Part shown: in pieces, positions 1 through 5,482 of the stretch | How positions within the stretch are numbered: the stretch's first letter is position 1 | Layout: each line of letters opens with the position of its first letter | NCBI GenBank assembly: GCA_028717445.1 | Contig: JAQUNU010000023.1 | Coordinates: 1 to 11,058 of the forward strand | Length of the DNA stretch: 11,058 nucleotides | Source: Candidatus Portnoyibacteriota bacterium | GTDB taxonomy: Bacteria > Patescibacteriota > Minisyncoccia > Portnoybacterales > GWB1-42-6 | Direction of reading: 5' to 3' | Translations under genes and position numbers: made by a program | The notes under the pieces: generated by a model | What the model was told of the DNA's origin: nothing | What the model saw: the letters and a program-made list of their open reading frames with translations, nothing else | The model's database searches: none

Positions 1-36
1 TGGTTCATCCTCAACAAACAAAATTACTTTAGACAT
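1..36 (-). CDS. Response regulator, N-terminal 12 codons only (cut by window edge)
   Basis: Reading leftwards from an ATG at position 36, the only codons present give MSKVILFVEDEP. This is the first beta strand and acidic pocket (E-D-E) of a CheY-like receiver domain. The rest, including the phosphorylated aspartate and any output domain, lies outside the window. It follows a histidine kinase on the same strand after 104 bases, so the pair is most simply a two-component system with the kinase first. No good Shine-Dalgarno sequence precedes the ATG. The receiver call rests on 12 residues but the pattern is very characteristic. What it controls cannot be seen. Confidence 0.75.
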   Translation of the reverse strand, partial: MSKVILFVEDEP

Positions 37-60
37 GAAAAGATGCAAACTTCTAAACAA

Positions 61-107
61 AGGTTAACCTCGCGAAATGCGGATAAAATGATTTTCGCAA
101 TTTCGTG
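61..107. repeat. Palindrome and stem-loop between kinase and response regulator
   Basis: Positions 61-70 (AGGTTAACCT) are a perfect 10-base palindrome. Next to it, 71-81 and 96-107 form an imperfect inverted repeat (CGAAATGCG against CGCAATTTCG with one bulged base) around an AT-rich loop. There is no T run after the stem on the minus strand, so it is not a typical terminator. It could be an RNA processing or stability element, or an operator for the response regulator. The role is inferred only from its position. Confidence 0.4.
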
Positions 108-140
108 TTTAGCGTAATGCTTGGAGTGTTGGCATTATTT

Positions 141-1085
141 TTATTTATTATCTATTGGAATCCTAAAATAAAAAGTTGATCCTTTTCCTTCCTGGGATTT
201 AAACCAAACCCGGCCACGATGGGCTTCCACAATGGCTTTCACGATAAAAAGACCCAGGCCCGTGCCGACGGTCTGATGCCTGATGACGTTGTCTGATCGA
301 AAAAATTTATTAAAAATATTTTTCTGCTGATAGAACGGGATGCCGACTCCGTTATCAGAAACAGAGATCAAAATGTTTTTATTTTCTTTTTCCGCGCAAA
401 TTTTAACTTTTCCGCCTCCTAAGGTATATTTTACGGCGTTCTCGACCAGATTCGTGATTGCTATCTTTATTTTTTCCGGATCAACAAAAACAGGCGGCAG
501 GTCTTTTTCATATCCGTTTTCAAATAAAATATTACTCGCTTTGGCCAAAGGAGCCAGCTCGTGGACGACCTCGGCGATGATCTTTTTGAGGTCAGACGGC
601 TTGATCTCAAGCCCCATGCTTCCCATTTCAATCCTGGTGACGTCGAGCAGATCGTTTATCAGCTTCAGCATCCGGGCATTGTTCTCTTTGATGATATTCA
701 GATATTCCATCTGTTCTTCACTGGCATTTGAATCTTCTCGCATCAAAACATCCAGCGACCAGCGCAAAGAAGAAAGAGGCGTTCTTAACTGATGCGAAAC
801 AATACGAACGAACTCTGTCTTCATCCTGCTTGTTTCAAGCAGGCGGTCAAAACCCTGAACAACCGTCGTGCCGATGATCAGGATTAAAAGAGAAACTATG
901 ATGGTCAAAAGAGCAGTTATCTCCGGCTCATCGGTATAATAAGTGGAGATGAAATAAGTACTGACCATCGCGCCGATGTTCAACGCGCCCAAAATAAAAA
1001 ACAAAAAGCTCGGACATTGCCAAAGCGAAATGTTGTATTGCCTACATTCCTTAAAAAGACCAAATCCTTTTTTGGTTTGTTCCAT
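141..1085 (-). CDS. Membrane sensor histidine kinase (HisKA-HATPase_c)
   Basis: This 314-residue protein has two hydrophobic segments near residues 25-47 and 56-76, joined by a short loop, so almost no extracellular sensor domain is present. The dimerisation and phosphoacceptor helix follows with the H-box SHQLRTP (His98). The ATP-binding domain shows the N box NLVENAVKYT (Asn216), the G1 box DNGVGIP (from Asp244), an F box FNKFF and the G2 box GTGLGL (about 274-279). It is a complete HPK1-type kinase expected to autophosphorylate His98 and pass the phosphate to the adjacent response regulator. With so small an external loop, the signal is probably sensed in the membrane or through a partner. 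The ATG start at 1085 sits about 26 bases downstream of an extended -10 box. No strong Shine-Dalgarno sequence is visible. The specific signal is unknown. Confidence 0.93.
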   Translation of the reverse strand: MEQTKKGFGLFKECRQYNISLWQCPSFLFFILGALNIGAMVSTYFISTYYTDEPEITALLTIIVSLLILIIGTTVVQGFDRLLETSRMKTEFVRIVSHQLRTPLSSLRWSLDVLMREDSNASEEQMEYLNIIKENNARMLKLINDLLDVTRIEMGSMGLEIKPSDLKKIIAEVVHELAPLAKASNILFENGYEKDLPPVFVDPEKIKIAITNLVENAVKYTLGGGKVKICAEKENKNILISVSDNGVGIPFYQQKNIFNKFFRSDNVIRHQTVGTGLGLFIVKAIVEAHRGRVWFKSQEGKGSTFYFRIPIDNK

Positions 1086-1111
1086 TTTTTATTCAAGAGG
1101 GCCTTAATTTC

Positions 1112-1120
1112 ATTATAACA
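1112..1120 (-). promoter_or_regulatory. Extended -10 promoter of the histidine kinase gene
   Basis: On the minus strand this reads TGTTATAAT, a perfect extended -10 box. It lies 26 bases upstream of the kinase ATG, predicting a 5' leader of about 20 nt. No good TTGACA-like -35 box lies at 16-18 bp spacing. It is divergent from the tRNA-Pro promoter about 65 bp away. Confidence 0.65.
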
Positions 1121-1181
1121 TACCGCCTTAAGTCGAGTAGCTTGAGCTGGGGAAAACCCGAATCCAACCAAACGGATCTCC

Positions 1182-1209
1182 TTGTAGAAAAGCCGATTTT
1201 TGTTATAAT
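1182..1209 (+). promoter_or_regulatory. Promoter of tRNA-Pro
   Basis: TTGTAG (1182-1187) and TATAAT (1204-1209) are separated by 16 bp, with TG one base before the -10 box. The predicted start near 1216 is a few bases before the mature tRNA 5' end at 1222. Confidence 0.7.
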
Positions 1210-1221
1210 AACTAAAACTTA

Positions 1222-1292
1222 CGGGCTGTAGTATAACGGCAGTACGCCTGCTTTGGGAGCAGGCGGTCTGGGTTCAATTCCCAGCAGCCCGA
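1222..1292 (+). tRNA. tRNA-Pro (anticodon UGG)
   Basis: A full cloverleaf can be drawn by hand. The acceptor arm is CGGGCTG/CAGCCCG with discriminator A1292. The D stem is GTAT/GTAC. The anticodon stem CCTGC/GCAGG encloses loop TTTGGGA with anticodon TGG. The T arm is CTGGG-TTCAATT-CCCAG. The 3' CCA is not encoded (the next bases are CAT), so it must be added by the CCA-adding enzyme. A protein-like open frame begins directly at the 3' end. Confidence 0.95.
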
Positions 1293-1293
1293 C

Positions 1294-1452
1294 ATTCTTG
1301 CGCGCAATCATGAATTTATCAAGGGTGCAGACGCAACCGCCGTCCAAATCGGAACGACTTTTATGTGGAGTGAAAATTATCGTATCTTCGGGGAAATCGG
1401 AGCGGGCCATGCGACAGAGCTACTGAAAGAAAAAGAGGCGCTGGAAAAATAG
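1294..1452 (+). pseudogene. Gene remnant: protein-like C-terminal fragment abutting tRNA-Pro
   Basis: Immediately 3' of tRNA-Pro one frame stays open for 52 codons to a TAG at 1450-1452 and reads like real protein, including GADATAVQIGTTFMWSENYR and then GEIGAGHATELLKEKE. Purines occupy about 70 percent of first codon positions, as expected of coding DNA. No ATG, GTG or TTG start with a ribosome site lies in this frame before the body of the sequence, and upstream the frame runs back through the tRNA itself. The simplest reading is the 3' end of a gene that lost its start. The G-A-D/T...V-x-I-G-T pattern resembles the last strands of TIM-barrel proteins such as the YggS family or FMN oxidoreductases, but I do not recognise the family. 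A small gene using a non-standard start cannot be excluded. Confidence 0.4.
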
Positions 1453-1586
1453 ATTATTTTATAATATTAAAAATCTTGCCTCAACTGCCGCCAGGTGTTT
1501 TTTGCTCTGCATATTTCTCATAAATTAAACTATGCCTGGCTTAAATTCAGATGAACTTTGACGCTTGTTTTTAATAAAGCCGAGAG
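1453..1586. other. AT-rich gap with no gene seen
   Basis: This stretch between the gene remnant and the tRNA-Gly promoter holds no open frame with a plausible start, no RNA gene and no strong hairpin. It completes the 342-base stretch between the two plus-strand tRNAs that lacks an intact gene. Confidence 0.5.
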
Positions 1587-1615
1587 TTGAAACCTTCACT
1601 TTTGCGTGTTAGAAT
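1587..1615 (+). promoter_or_regulatory. Promoter of tRNA-Gly
   Basis: TTGAAA (1587-1592) and TAGAAT (1610-1615) are spaced by 17 bp, with a TG extension at 1607-1608. Transcription would start near 1622, about 13 bases before the tRNA. Confidence 0.7.
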
Positions 1616-1634
1616 ATTAGAATAATTTAAAGTT

Positions 1635-1706
1635 GCGGGTGTCGTATAACGGCTATTATGGGACCCTTCCAAGGTCCAGAAGTGGGTTCAATTCCCATCA
1701 CCCGCT
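1635..1706 (+). tRNA. tRNA-Gly (anticodon UCC)
   Basis: The acceptor arm is GCGGGTG/CACCCGC with discriminator T1706. The anticodon stem GGACC/GGTCC encloses loop CTTCCAA with anticodon TCC. The T arm is GTGGG-TTCAATT-CCCAT with one G-U pair. The D stem is weak (three pairs, one of them G-U). CCA is not encoded. It shares the D-arm block GTATAACGGC and the T-arm block GGGTTCAATTCCCA with the upstream tRNA-Pro. Confidence 0.94.
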
Positions 1707-1754
1707 CTGATGATGTGAACATCAGATGCGTTATAAAAATTAACCTTAATTTTT
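1707..1754 (+). terminator. Possible terminator of tRNA-Gly
   Basis: Directly after the tRNA, CTGATG (1707-1712) and CATCAG (1720-1725) form a six-pair stem with no T run. A second, all-AT stem, AAAAATTAA (1735-1743) with TTAATTTTT (1746-1754), ends in a T tract. One or both may end the tRNA transcript or guide 3' trimming. The low GC of the second stem makes it a weak terminator. Confidence 0.4.
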
Positions 1755-1772
1755 TGCTTTTTGGGCCAAATC

Positions 1773-1801
1773 TTGACTTTATTTTTTAGGTATGCTATAC
1801 T
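1773..1801 (+). promoter_or_regulatory. Strong promoter of the 3D-domain gene
   Basis: TTGACT (1773-1778) and TATACT (1796-1801) are separated by exactly 17 bp, with a TGC extension before the -10 box. It is the best full -35/-10 match in the window. The predicted start is near 1808, only a couple of bases before a terminator-like hairpin. Confidence 0.75.
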
Positions 1802-1809
1802 CTAACTGT

Positions 1810-1829
1810 ACCCCAATTCGGGGTTTTTT
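1810..1829 (+). terminator. Terminator-like hairpin at the very 5' end of the leader
   Basis: ACCCC (1810-1814) pairs with GGGGT (1820-1824) around loop AATTC, followed by a six-T run (1824-1829). It has the form of a short intrinsic terminator, but lies about 15-20 nt from the predicted start of the promoter just upstream. It may stop read-through from tRNA-Gly, attenuate the 3D-domain gene, or cap the 5' end of its mRNA. GGGG (1820-1823) could pair instead with CCCC at 1917-1920. Confidence 0.55.
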
Positions 1830-1833
1830 GTTT

Positions 1834-1897
1834 GGCTTCGGCCTTATGAAGCTTTAGCGAAATAGGCCTTAAATAAGCCAAATTAGGCCTATTTAAG
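1834..1897 (+). promoter_or_regulatory. Structured leader with competing hairpins
   Basis: Several stems overlap here. GGC-TTCG-GCC (1834-1843) is a UUCG tetraloop, and GCTTC/GAAGC (1835-1839 with 1848-1852) competes with it. AAATAGGCCT (1860-1869) is a perfect 10-base inverted match to AGGCCTATTT (1885-1894). CTTAAATAAGCC (1868-1879) pairs at 11 of 12 positions with GGCCTATTTAAG (1886-1897), and uses the same 3' arm. The last two are therefore mutually exclusive. No known riboswitch class is recognised. Confidence 0.5.
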
Positions 1898-1902
1898 ACG
1901 AA

Positions 1903-1955
1903 TTTACCCTTTTTGACCCCTTGAGCAATAATCCCAGGAGGCCAAAAAGGGTAAA
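1903..1955 (+). promoter_or_regulatory. Long stem-loop around the putative TTG start and an AGGAGG
   Basis: Arm 1903-1918 pairs with arm 1940-1955 at 15 of 16 positions (the single mismatch is A1916/C1942), leaving a 21-base loop that contains the TTG at 1921-1923. The AGGAGG at 1936-1941 overlaps the base of the loop and the 3' arm. If transcribed, it would strongly affect access to this start region. Confidence 0.55.
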
Positions 1956-2643
1956 CCGCCCAGCCCCGCCTACGGGGCCAGGAGGCAAACCCAAAACAGA
2001 CAAATATATGAATACAATTAGACAGCTTATGCTTAAGGTCCGGGAATACCCAAAATACCTGGCCTTAACAGGAATGCTCTTTTCGGCGATTTTGCCGGCG
2101 GCCCTGGCTACGCCTCGAACCGAAAGCGTTCAGGCCGAAAAACCGGCGATGCTGGCGATTGCAGACATGAATTTGTCTGCTTTGCCCGAAGATACCGAAA
2201 AGGGAGTTGAAATGATAATCGTCCAAGGCAACATTCTGCTTAGCCAGATTGCTTCACCAGATCCGCTTAAATGCGATGTCAAAGAAACGCCTAAAACTCT
2301 GGCGGAAAACGAATCAATCGACTCTCAGGTTCTGGGGGTTAGGACAGCCGATTCAAACGCCAAAAAAGTTATCGTGACTGCCTACTCCAGCACTCCTGAC
2401 CAGACCGACGATTCCCCTTTTATCACCGCCATGGGCACGCAAGTGCGCGATGGAATCATCGCCTGTAACTTCTTGAAATTCGGAACTAAAGTCCGTTTGC
2501 CGGAAATATACGGCGATAAGATCTTCGTGGTCGAAGACCGAATGGCTCTTAAAAACAGCCACAAGGTCGACATCTGGATGCCGAGCCGTCAGTCGGCTCT
2601 GCAATTCGGAGTCAAAACTCTGGCCATAGAAGTCGTCGAATAA
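1921..2643 (+). CDS. Exported 3D-domain protein
   Basis: Up to 240 residues from the TTG at 1921. The C-terminal 92 residues match the 3D domain, named for three aspartates and shared by YabE/Rpf-like proteins and the end of MltA lytic transglycosylases. Visible marks are VTAYSSTPDQTDD (Asp163, Asp164), an ITAMGT turn, FGTKVRLPEIYGDKIFVVEDR (Asp206 region) and HKVDIW (Asp217) before the final SALQFGVKTL. A hydrophobic segment at 47-63 ending in ALA followed by TP looks like a signal peptide or membrane anchor, so the domain acts outside the membrane, probably on cell-wall material. Residues 1-29 are rich in Arg, Lys and Pro. The start is uncertain. TTG 1921 has no upstream ribosome site and sits in a strong hairpin. 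ATG 2008 (residue 30) gives a conventional signal peptide and is the alternative. The catalytic role of isolated 3D domains is not settled. Confidence 0.87.
   Translation: MSNNPRRPKRVNRPAPPTGPGGKPKTDKYMNTIRQLMLKVREYPKYLALTGMLFSAILPAALATPRTESVQAEKPAMLAIADMNLSALPEDTEKGVEMIIVQGNILLSQIASPDPLKCDVKETPKTLAENESIDSQVLGVRTADSNAKKVIVTAYSSTPDQTDDSPFITAMGTQVRDGIIACNFLKFGTKVRLPEIYGDKIFVVEDRMALKNSHKVDIWMPSRQSALQFGVKTLAIEVVE
1963..1978 (+). promoter_or_regulatory. GC-rich hairpin ahead of a second AGGAGG
   Basis: GCCCCG (1963-1968) and CGGGGC (1973-1978) form a perfect six-pair stem with a CCTA loop. A second AGGAGG (1980-1985) follows at once, but the next ATG is 22 bases further on, too far for normal Shine-Dalgarno use. 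Confidence 0.45.
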
Positions 2644-2657
2644 AACTCTTGAACTAA

Positions 2658-2691
2658 AAAAGACACCCCCGCATTTGCGGGGGTGTCTTTT
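2658..2691. terminator. Strong bidirectional terminator
   Basis: A 15-pair perfect stem (2658-2672 with 2677-2691, GC core CACCCCCGC/GCGGGGGTG) has a four-base ATTT loop and flanking A and T tracts. It sits between two convergent genes and should end both the 3D-domain transcript and the minus-strand pilin-sensor transcript. Confidence 0.93.
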
Positions 2692-2709
2692 GTTTCGCCT
2701 TGGATATTA

Positions 2710-3315
2710 TTAATTTACCGGCTTTGTTTTTTTAAAATCATCCGCCTCTTTTTTTATTCTTTCCAATTCTTCTTTTAATTCGATCATCTTAAGCTCCCGG
2801 CCCACAGCCAGACGATTGAATCTTTCAAGCTCATCCAGCTTTTCCCTTAGCTGGCTGGTTGCCTGTTTTATCTCCGCTTGCAAGCCTTTCTGATATTTCT
2901 TCAGTTCGCTCATGTCAAAAAAAGCGAAAAAATAGCCGATCGAATTCCCTTCTTTGTCTTTCCTGGCCGAAATAGCGACGCTGGCGGATATTTTTTCGCT
3001 GTTCTTTGTGGCCAAAATAGTTTCATATCCCTTAACTCGGTTCTCCCGCTGGGCTTTTTCCTTTAAAATTTCCGCCTCTTTTTGATCGGCAAAGATTCTT
3101 TCGATCTCTTCGCCGACTATCTCCAAATCTTCCCATCCCGTCAGATCGCAAAACGCCTGATTGACATTTATGATCACTCCAAGAGGATTAACCACGCAAA
3201 AAGGAAGAGGCAAAAAAATCGAAAGCTCCTTAATATACCGCTCCAGCTCCTGCAGATCTTCTTTGGTTTGGGCGCTGATCGTCTCGGATTGTAATTTTGG
3301 ATCAATTATTTTCAT
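2710..3315 (-). CDS. PAS-domain protein with C-terminal coiled coil, no output domain
   Basis: 201 residues, predicted soluble. A short helical lead (about 15-33) is followed by a PAS domain at about 34-138, with the typical openings PFCVVNPLGVIINVNQAF and LTGWEDLEIVGEEIERIF, and an ending IGYFFAFFDMSELKKYQ. From about 140 to 195 the protein is heptad-like and highly charged. It contains ERFNRLAVGRELKMIELKEE, a linker I know from PAS proteins where it normally leads into a histidine kinase or cyclase. Here the protein stops after it, so it must signal through a partner or by dimerisation. Its ATG lies one base after the stop of the upstream sensor-like gene, implying translational coupling. 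The ligand is not predictable. Confidence 0.85.
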   Translation of the reverse strand: MKIIDPKLQSETISAQTKEDLQELERYIKELSIFLPLPFCVVNPLGVIINVNQAFCDLTGWEDLEIVGEEIERIFADQKEAEILKEKAQRENRVKGYETILATKNSEKISASVAISARKDKEGNSIGYFFAFFDMSELKKYQKGLQAEIKQATSQLREKLDELERFNRLAVGRELKMIELKEELERIKKEADDFKKTKPVN

Positions 3316-3316
3316 A

Positions 3317-3919
3317 TTATTCTTTTTTCCAAGAAACCGTCATCTCATGGAAGTCATCGCCCCTAAAATTGCATTTTGTTTCTTTTGTTTCGACCTTGGC
3401 GCCTTTGACGACATAGCGGCCGAGTCTTTCAAAATAGCCCGCGTAATACTGGCAAAGAACCGGATGCAATACAAAATCCTTCAGATGCAGGACCATGCGC
3501 CCATTTTCTTCATCAAGAAGGACGGGCTCGATCTTGCCGGCGGTATAATGTTTTTCCCAGTAAGTCGGAATTTCTTCAAAAACCTTTTTCAAAGAAACGA
3601 AATATTTCATCATCATGGTGGCAATAAAAGAATATTTCGGCGCCGAACTGCCCATGTCCCTCACTTCCTGATCTTTCCAGCCAAAAGCTTTTTGGGCGGC
3701 CAAAATCGAAATTGCTCTCTGGCCGATGGGATACCAGCCCATCGTCTGGATATCTTTATAGTTTATTTCCCAGCCAAGTTCCTTGGTCGCCTGCTGAAGC
3801 TTGGCCAAGGCTTCGTCGCCTAATTTTTTTTGAACGTATTTGGCGTCTGTCTCAAAAACCGCTCCCCTGACTTTGCCGGGGTGATCTTTTAATTTTTGAA
3901 GGTCAATTTCATTTTGCAT
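3317..3919 (-). CDS. Soluble sensor-fold protein (HNOB / DUF2378 / V4R-like)
   Basis: 200 residues with no signal peptide or membrane segment. The opening GKVRGAVFETDAKYVQKKLG, the central PIGQRAISILAAQKAFGW with an MGSSAPKYSF turn, and the C-terminal KVETKETKCNFRGDDFHEM resemble the heme-NO-binding / DUF2378 / V4R superfamily. In those families the last cysteine-containing strand (typically a C-x-x-x-G-D pattern) ends a small-molecule-binding domain. I cannot point to a proven heme ligand; histidines are at about 124, 145, 152 and 191. It is one base upstream of the PAS gene and 32 bases downstream of the PilX-like gene, in line with the pilin genes. No Shine-Dalgarno sequence precedes its ATG. 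The fold is a family-resemblance call; the function is unknown. Confidence 0.6.
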   Translation of the reverse strand: MQNEIDLQKLKDHPGKVRGAVFETDAKYVQKKLGDEALAKLQQATKELGWEINYKDIQTMGWYPIGQRAISILAAQKAFGWKDQEVRDMGSSAPKYSFIATMMMKYFVSLKKVFEEIPTYWEKHYTAGKIEPVLLDEENGRMVLHLKDFVLHPVLCQYYAGYFERLGRYVVKGAKVETKETKCNFRGDDFHEMTVSWKKE

Positions 3920-3951
3920 ATTTTTAAAATTAATTTGATTCGATGAAAAAA

Positions 3952-5394
3952 TTATTCGATCTCTTCCCAGGACAGAATCTCGTACTGATCGGAGGTCAAA
4001 GGAAAGCTGGGCGGCGGAGCGTAAAGAAGATTGCCGTCGTAATTGATGTTCCGGGTCACATAACCGGTGTCATCAGTGTAAGCAAAACCGTATCGCTGGT
4101 TAGTCGCGATCATTCCCCAGAGAGTGATGGTTTGGCGCTGGTGATAAGGCGAACAATAATCCGAAGAGAGATCAGGCGGAGTATAATAATATCTTCCCAC
4201 CCGACCGTTCTGGGCCACCAGCGCCGCATCAATCCGCAAATCGTCCTCGCTGTTCATCCCGATATTGATATTATTTTGGGCAATCAAACCGACCACGTCT
4301 TGGCCGTCATAATTCGTATAAAGAAGATCGTGATTTATAATGATATTTTTTCTCGTTGAAGGACTGTCCGGGAAAACCGCGGCCGCGATTGTCAGGCGGG
4401 CCGAACTGACTTGGCCGTTGACAAAAACATCGTCTTCCAAAAAAATCAGGCCGTTATCTGGAAAAGGATAATTGCCAATCAGTTGCTCTTCTTGAATGCT
4501 CCAAGTTCCCCAACCATCTTGACCTTGAGAATTCACGCAGTCTGATGGCGCGGCCTCGTAGCTTGTCACGCGAAAAAGATCAAAGCTGTCGTCCGTCTTC
4601 AGTAGAACATGATAAGCCAAAAAGCCCGAGCCGGGCCGATAAAATCCGCTGTCTTGCGCCTGGCTTTTCATATCCGAAAGATCGGCGGTAATGCCTGAAA
4701 AATCAACCGCGGGCACGGAAATCTGGCGGCCGGCTTCAAAAATATCCGGCCGGCTGGGCAAATCAAGCGGCGGGGGCAAAGGGTCAATCGGCGAAACATG
4801 GGTATGCACGCCAAATTCATCGTCGCCGGAATGATCCGGATCGTTATAGGTTGAAGCCGAGCTCGAAATAATATTGTGGGCCAAACCGTCAAAACGGATG
4901 CCGTTGTTTGAATGGACCGGCCCGTAAATTTCCGTTCCGACGCCAAAGCGCATGGCGGATTCGGCGACGGTGGCGTATTTGGCCAGCGACGGCTTGGCCA
5001 GGTTTCCCAGAATCGAACGAGAAATATCAGAATCAGCGTTTGTTTTTCCGGTTGATTCAATAGAGACAAGCGTTGACCCAAAGACAGGAGCGGTTATATC
5101 TAAAACGAATTGGCCAATGACGTTTCCGTCCTTATCCAAAAAATCATGAGCATAGGGACCGGGTTGGCCCGTTCCGTCCTGATAATCCTGGGGCGCGTGC
5201 GCCAAATGCCAACGATAATAGTCAATTCCCGCCTCGGCAATCTGAACGGCCAATTCACGACCCAAGATCAACCGGGCATTCCTTAAATTTAAAACCGCCC
5301 AGCCAGCCATGCCGCCGATGAAAAAGATCGCGATCGAAGAAAAAACGATGACCTCAATAAGAATTTGACCTCGGTTGTTTGCTGTTTTTTTCAT
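3952..5394 (-). CDS. PilX-like pilus assembly protein with pilin-type N-terminus
   Basis: 480 residues. The N-terminus NNRG-QILIEVIVFSSIAIFF resembles a class III signal: cleavage after Gly9 would leave Gln at +1 and the conserved Glu at +5 (Glu14), followed by a hydrophobic helix to about residue 36. Gln at +1 instead of Phe or Met is unusual. The helix continues as LILGRELAVQIAEAGIDYYRW, as in PilX-type proteins whose N-terminal alanine-rich helix packs in the filament. The large exported part (VGTEIYGPVHSNNGI, then VVGLIAQNNINIG and a tail rich in Tyr and Pro) resembles the DUF4900-type domain next to other pseudopilins. It lies 88 bases after the PulJ-like gene. AAGGAA sits right against the ATG, closer than an ideal ribosome site. 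Likely a minor or structural component of a type IV filament. Confidence 0.75.
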   Translation of the reverse strand: MKKTANNRGQILIEVIVFSSIAIFFIGGMAGWAVLNLRNARLILGRELAVQIAEAGIDYYRWHLAHAPQDYQDGTGQPGPYAHDFLDKDGNVIGQFVLDITAPVFGSTLVSIESTGKTNADSDISRSILGNLAKPSLAKYATVAESAMRFGVGTEIYGPVHSNNGIRFDGLAHNIISSSASTYNDPDHSGDDEFGVHTHVSPIDPLPPPLDLPSRPDIFEAGRQISVPAVDFSGITADLSDMKSQAQDSGFYRPGSGFLAYHVLLKTDDSFDLFRVTSYEAAPSDCVNSQGQDGWGTWSIQEEQLIGNYPFPDNGLIFLEDDVFVNGQVSSARLTIAAAVFPDSPSTRKNIIINHDLLYTNYDGQDVVGLIAQNNINIGMNSEDDLRIDAALVAQNGRVGRYYYTPPDLSSDYCSPYHQRQTITLWGMIATNQRYGFAYTDDTGYVTRNINYDGNLLYAPPPSFPLTSDQYEILSWEEIE

Positions 5395-5414
5395 TTCCTT
5401 GAACTAAAAAGCTT

Positions 5415-5420
5415 ATTATA
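5415..5420 (-). promoter_or_regulatory. Possible internal promoter before the PilX-like gene
   Basis: TATAAT on the minus strand, 21 bases upstream of the PilX-like ATG in the only sizeable gap of the pilin block. There is no TG extension and no clear -35 box, so it is weak evidence for a separate transcript. Confidence 0.3.
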
Positions 5421-5482
5421 AAATTCCAAAATCCAGATTCCGAACAGATCTTCCGCCTGGCAAGATCCCGCAAAAAAATTTA

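Noticed and set aside
340..792. 150-codon plus-strand open frame
   Set aside because: It lies wholly antisense to the histidine kinase, whose H, N, G1 and G2 boxes are all in place; the plus-strand translation has no domain-like pattern.
1219..1410. 63-codon minus-strand open frame across tRNA-Pro
   Set aside because: It contains the typical translated antisense tRNA string (LGIEPRPPAPKAG); the tRNA explains it. The plus-strand frame at 1294-1452 looks more like protein.
3161..3823. 220-codon plus-strand open frame
   Set aside because: It crosses two coherent minus-strand genes antisense, is full of Phe/Ile runs typical of an antisense shadow, and has no recognisable domain.
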